In this document: positions 63,713 to 64,000 of the stretch, in pieces
Layout: every line of letters starts with the position of its first letter
Position numbering within the stretch: the first letter of the stretch is position 1
From: CAVZGO01 sp963774935
GTDB taxonomy: Bacteria > Chloroflexota > Anaerolineae > Anaerolineales > UBA4823
NCBI GenBank assembly: GCA_963774935.1
Contig: CAVZGO010000002.1
Location: forward strand, 124,001 to 188,000
DNA: 64,000 nt
Direction: 5' to 3'
Notes under the pieces: model-generated
Databases searched by the model: none
The model's input: the letters and a program-made list of their open reading frames with translations, nothing else
What the model was told of the DNA's origin: nothing
Made by a program: the position numbers and the translations under genes

Positions 63713-64000
63713 CTATACTTCACCAGGCTCCAGATGGATAACGATCTGCGCCAATCCAGGCAGGCGGCGCGTCAACTCGTGTTCAACCATCGTGGAAAGC
63801 TGGTGAGCGAAGGTCATGGGAGTGGTGGGATCGATATCGCAGGTCATCGCAATGTAATAGCCCTCCTGGAGACCGTGCTGGTAATTCATGGTGATCTCGC
63901 GGGCAGATTTGAGCTCCGGAAAACCTTGGACAACCTCCATGATTATCTTTCGGATTGCCTGATCCGCATCAGGGGGCACTGTTTCGCTTTCTTGCACCTG
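63713..64000 (-). CDS. Cation-efflux family protein, C-terminal dimerisation domain (5' end outside window)
   Basis: The last ~95 residues of a longer gene running off the right edge. QAIRKIIMEVVQGFPELKSAREITMNYQHGLQEGYYIAMTCDIDPTTPMTFAHQLSTMVEHELTRRLPGLAQIVIHLEPGEV matches the ZT_dimer C-terminal domain of cation diffusion facilitator transporters (the F-x-H-x-L-S-x-x-V-E-x-x-L pattern with late E-P). The membrane part would lie beyond 64000. A GTG at 63997 is probably internal. Confidence 0.65.
   Translation of the reverse strand, partial: QVQESETVPPDADQAIRKIIMEVVQGFPELKSAREITMNYQHGLQEGYYIAMTCDIDPTTPMTFAHQLSTMVEHELTRRLPGLAQIVIHLEPGEV

Noticed and set aside
1..64000. CRISPR arrays or short regularly spaced repeats
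   Set aside because: No spaced direct-repeat series was found anywhere in the window.

Overview
This window reads as chromosomal DNA from a bacterium of the phylum Chloroflexota, most likely class Anaerolineae. The evidence is the protein repertoire: secreted proteins with long Thr/Pro linkers, an NBR1-Ig-like exoprotein, a LysM protein ending in two tandem domains, DUF4342, a class A PBP with a Pro/Ala-rich cytoplasmic tail, KimA-type APC permeases and multi-glycosyltransferase loci. The assignment is inference from protein resemblance; no rRNA is present. I saw no tRNA, rRNA or CRISPR array.

Layout. 0-5.4 kb: phosphate uptake (pstS-pstC leftward, pstB divergent) beside a soluble GAF histidine kinase and an OmpR-type regulator. 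5.5-10 kb: small accessory genes, including a beta-helix gene split by a short IS1-like remnant and a damaged nucleotidyltransferase gene. 10-15.3 kb: rocD, ald, an acetyl-CoA hydrolase/transferase-family gene and pyruvate kinase. 15.3-25.5 kb: an 825-aa protein of unknown function, a class A PBP, a MaoC protein, a six-hairpin-glycosidase-like protein, two adjacent c-di-AMP receptor-like genes, AmmeMemoRadiSam A and a flavin reductase. 26-27.4 kb: an intact ISAs1-type element. 27.4-30 kb: rpsF-ssb-rpsR-parvulin. 30-38.2 kb (minus strand): smc, rnc, fabF, a threonine synthase-like gene, a moaD-moaE fusion and moaC. 38.2-49.7 kb: an envelope glycan cluster of five glycosyltransferases and one polytopic membrane protein. 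49.6-52.3 kb: tyrosine-branch genes aroH-aroF-tyrA behind a leader region. 52.3-58.7 kb: an SbnI-like protein, a FemAB-like protein, a saccharopine dehydrogenase-like gene and exported proteins. 58.7-62.8 kb: two tandem KimA-type permeases. 62.8-64 kb: a class IV aminotransferase and the 3' end of a cation-efflux gene.

The most interesting signal is the leader of the aroH-aroF-tyrA operon (52060-52240). A 29-codon peptide carries Tyr-Tyr-Tyr, Phe and Trp codons. It is followed by a pause hairpin, a complementary antiterminator segment and an intrinsic terminator, which are the parts of ribosome-mediated attenuation. A second theme is a -10 hexamer ending 6-7 nt upstream of the start codon at eight starts, several also with a -35 at 17 nt, which points to leaderless mRNAs. 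Third, six genes (pyk, tyrA, a glycosidase-like gene, a saccharopine dehydrogenase-like gene, one KimA paralogue and a nucleotidyltransferase) each carry a single reading-frame break. Most are probably sequence or assembly errors, so these proteins should be read as full-length until checked.
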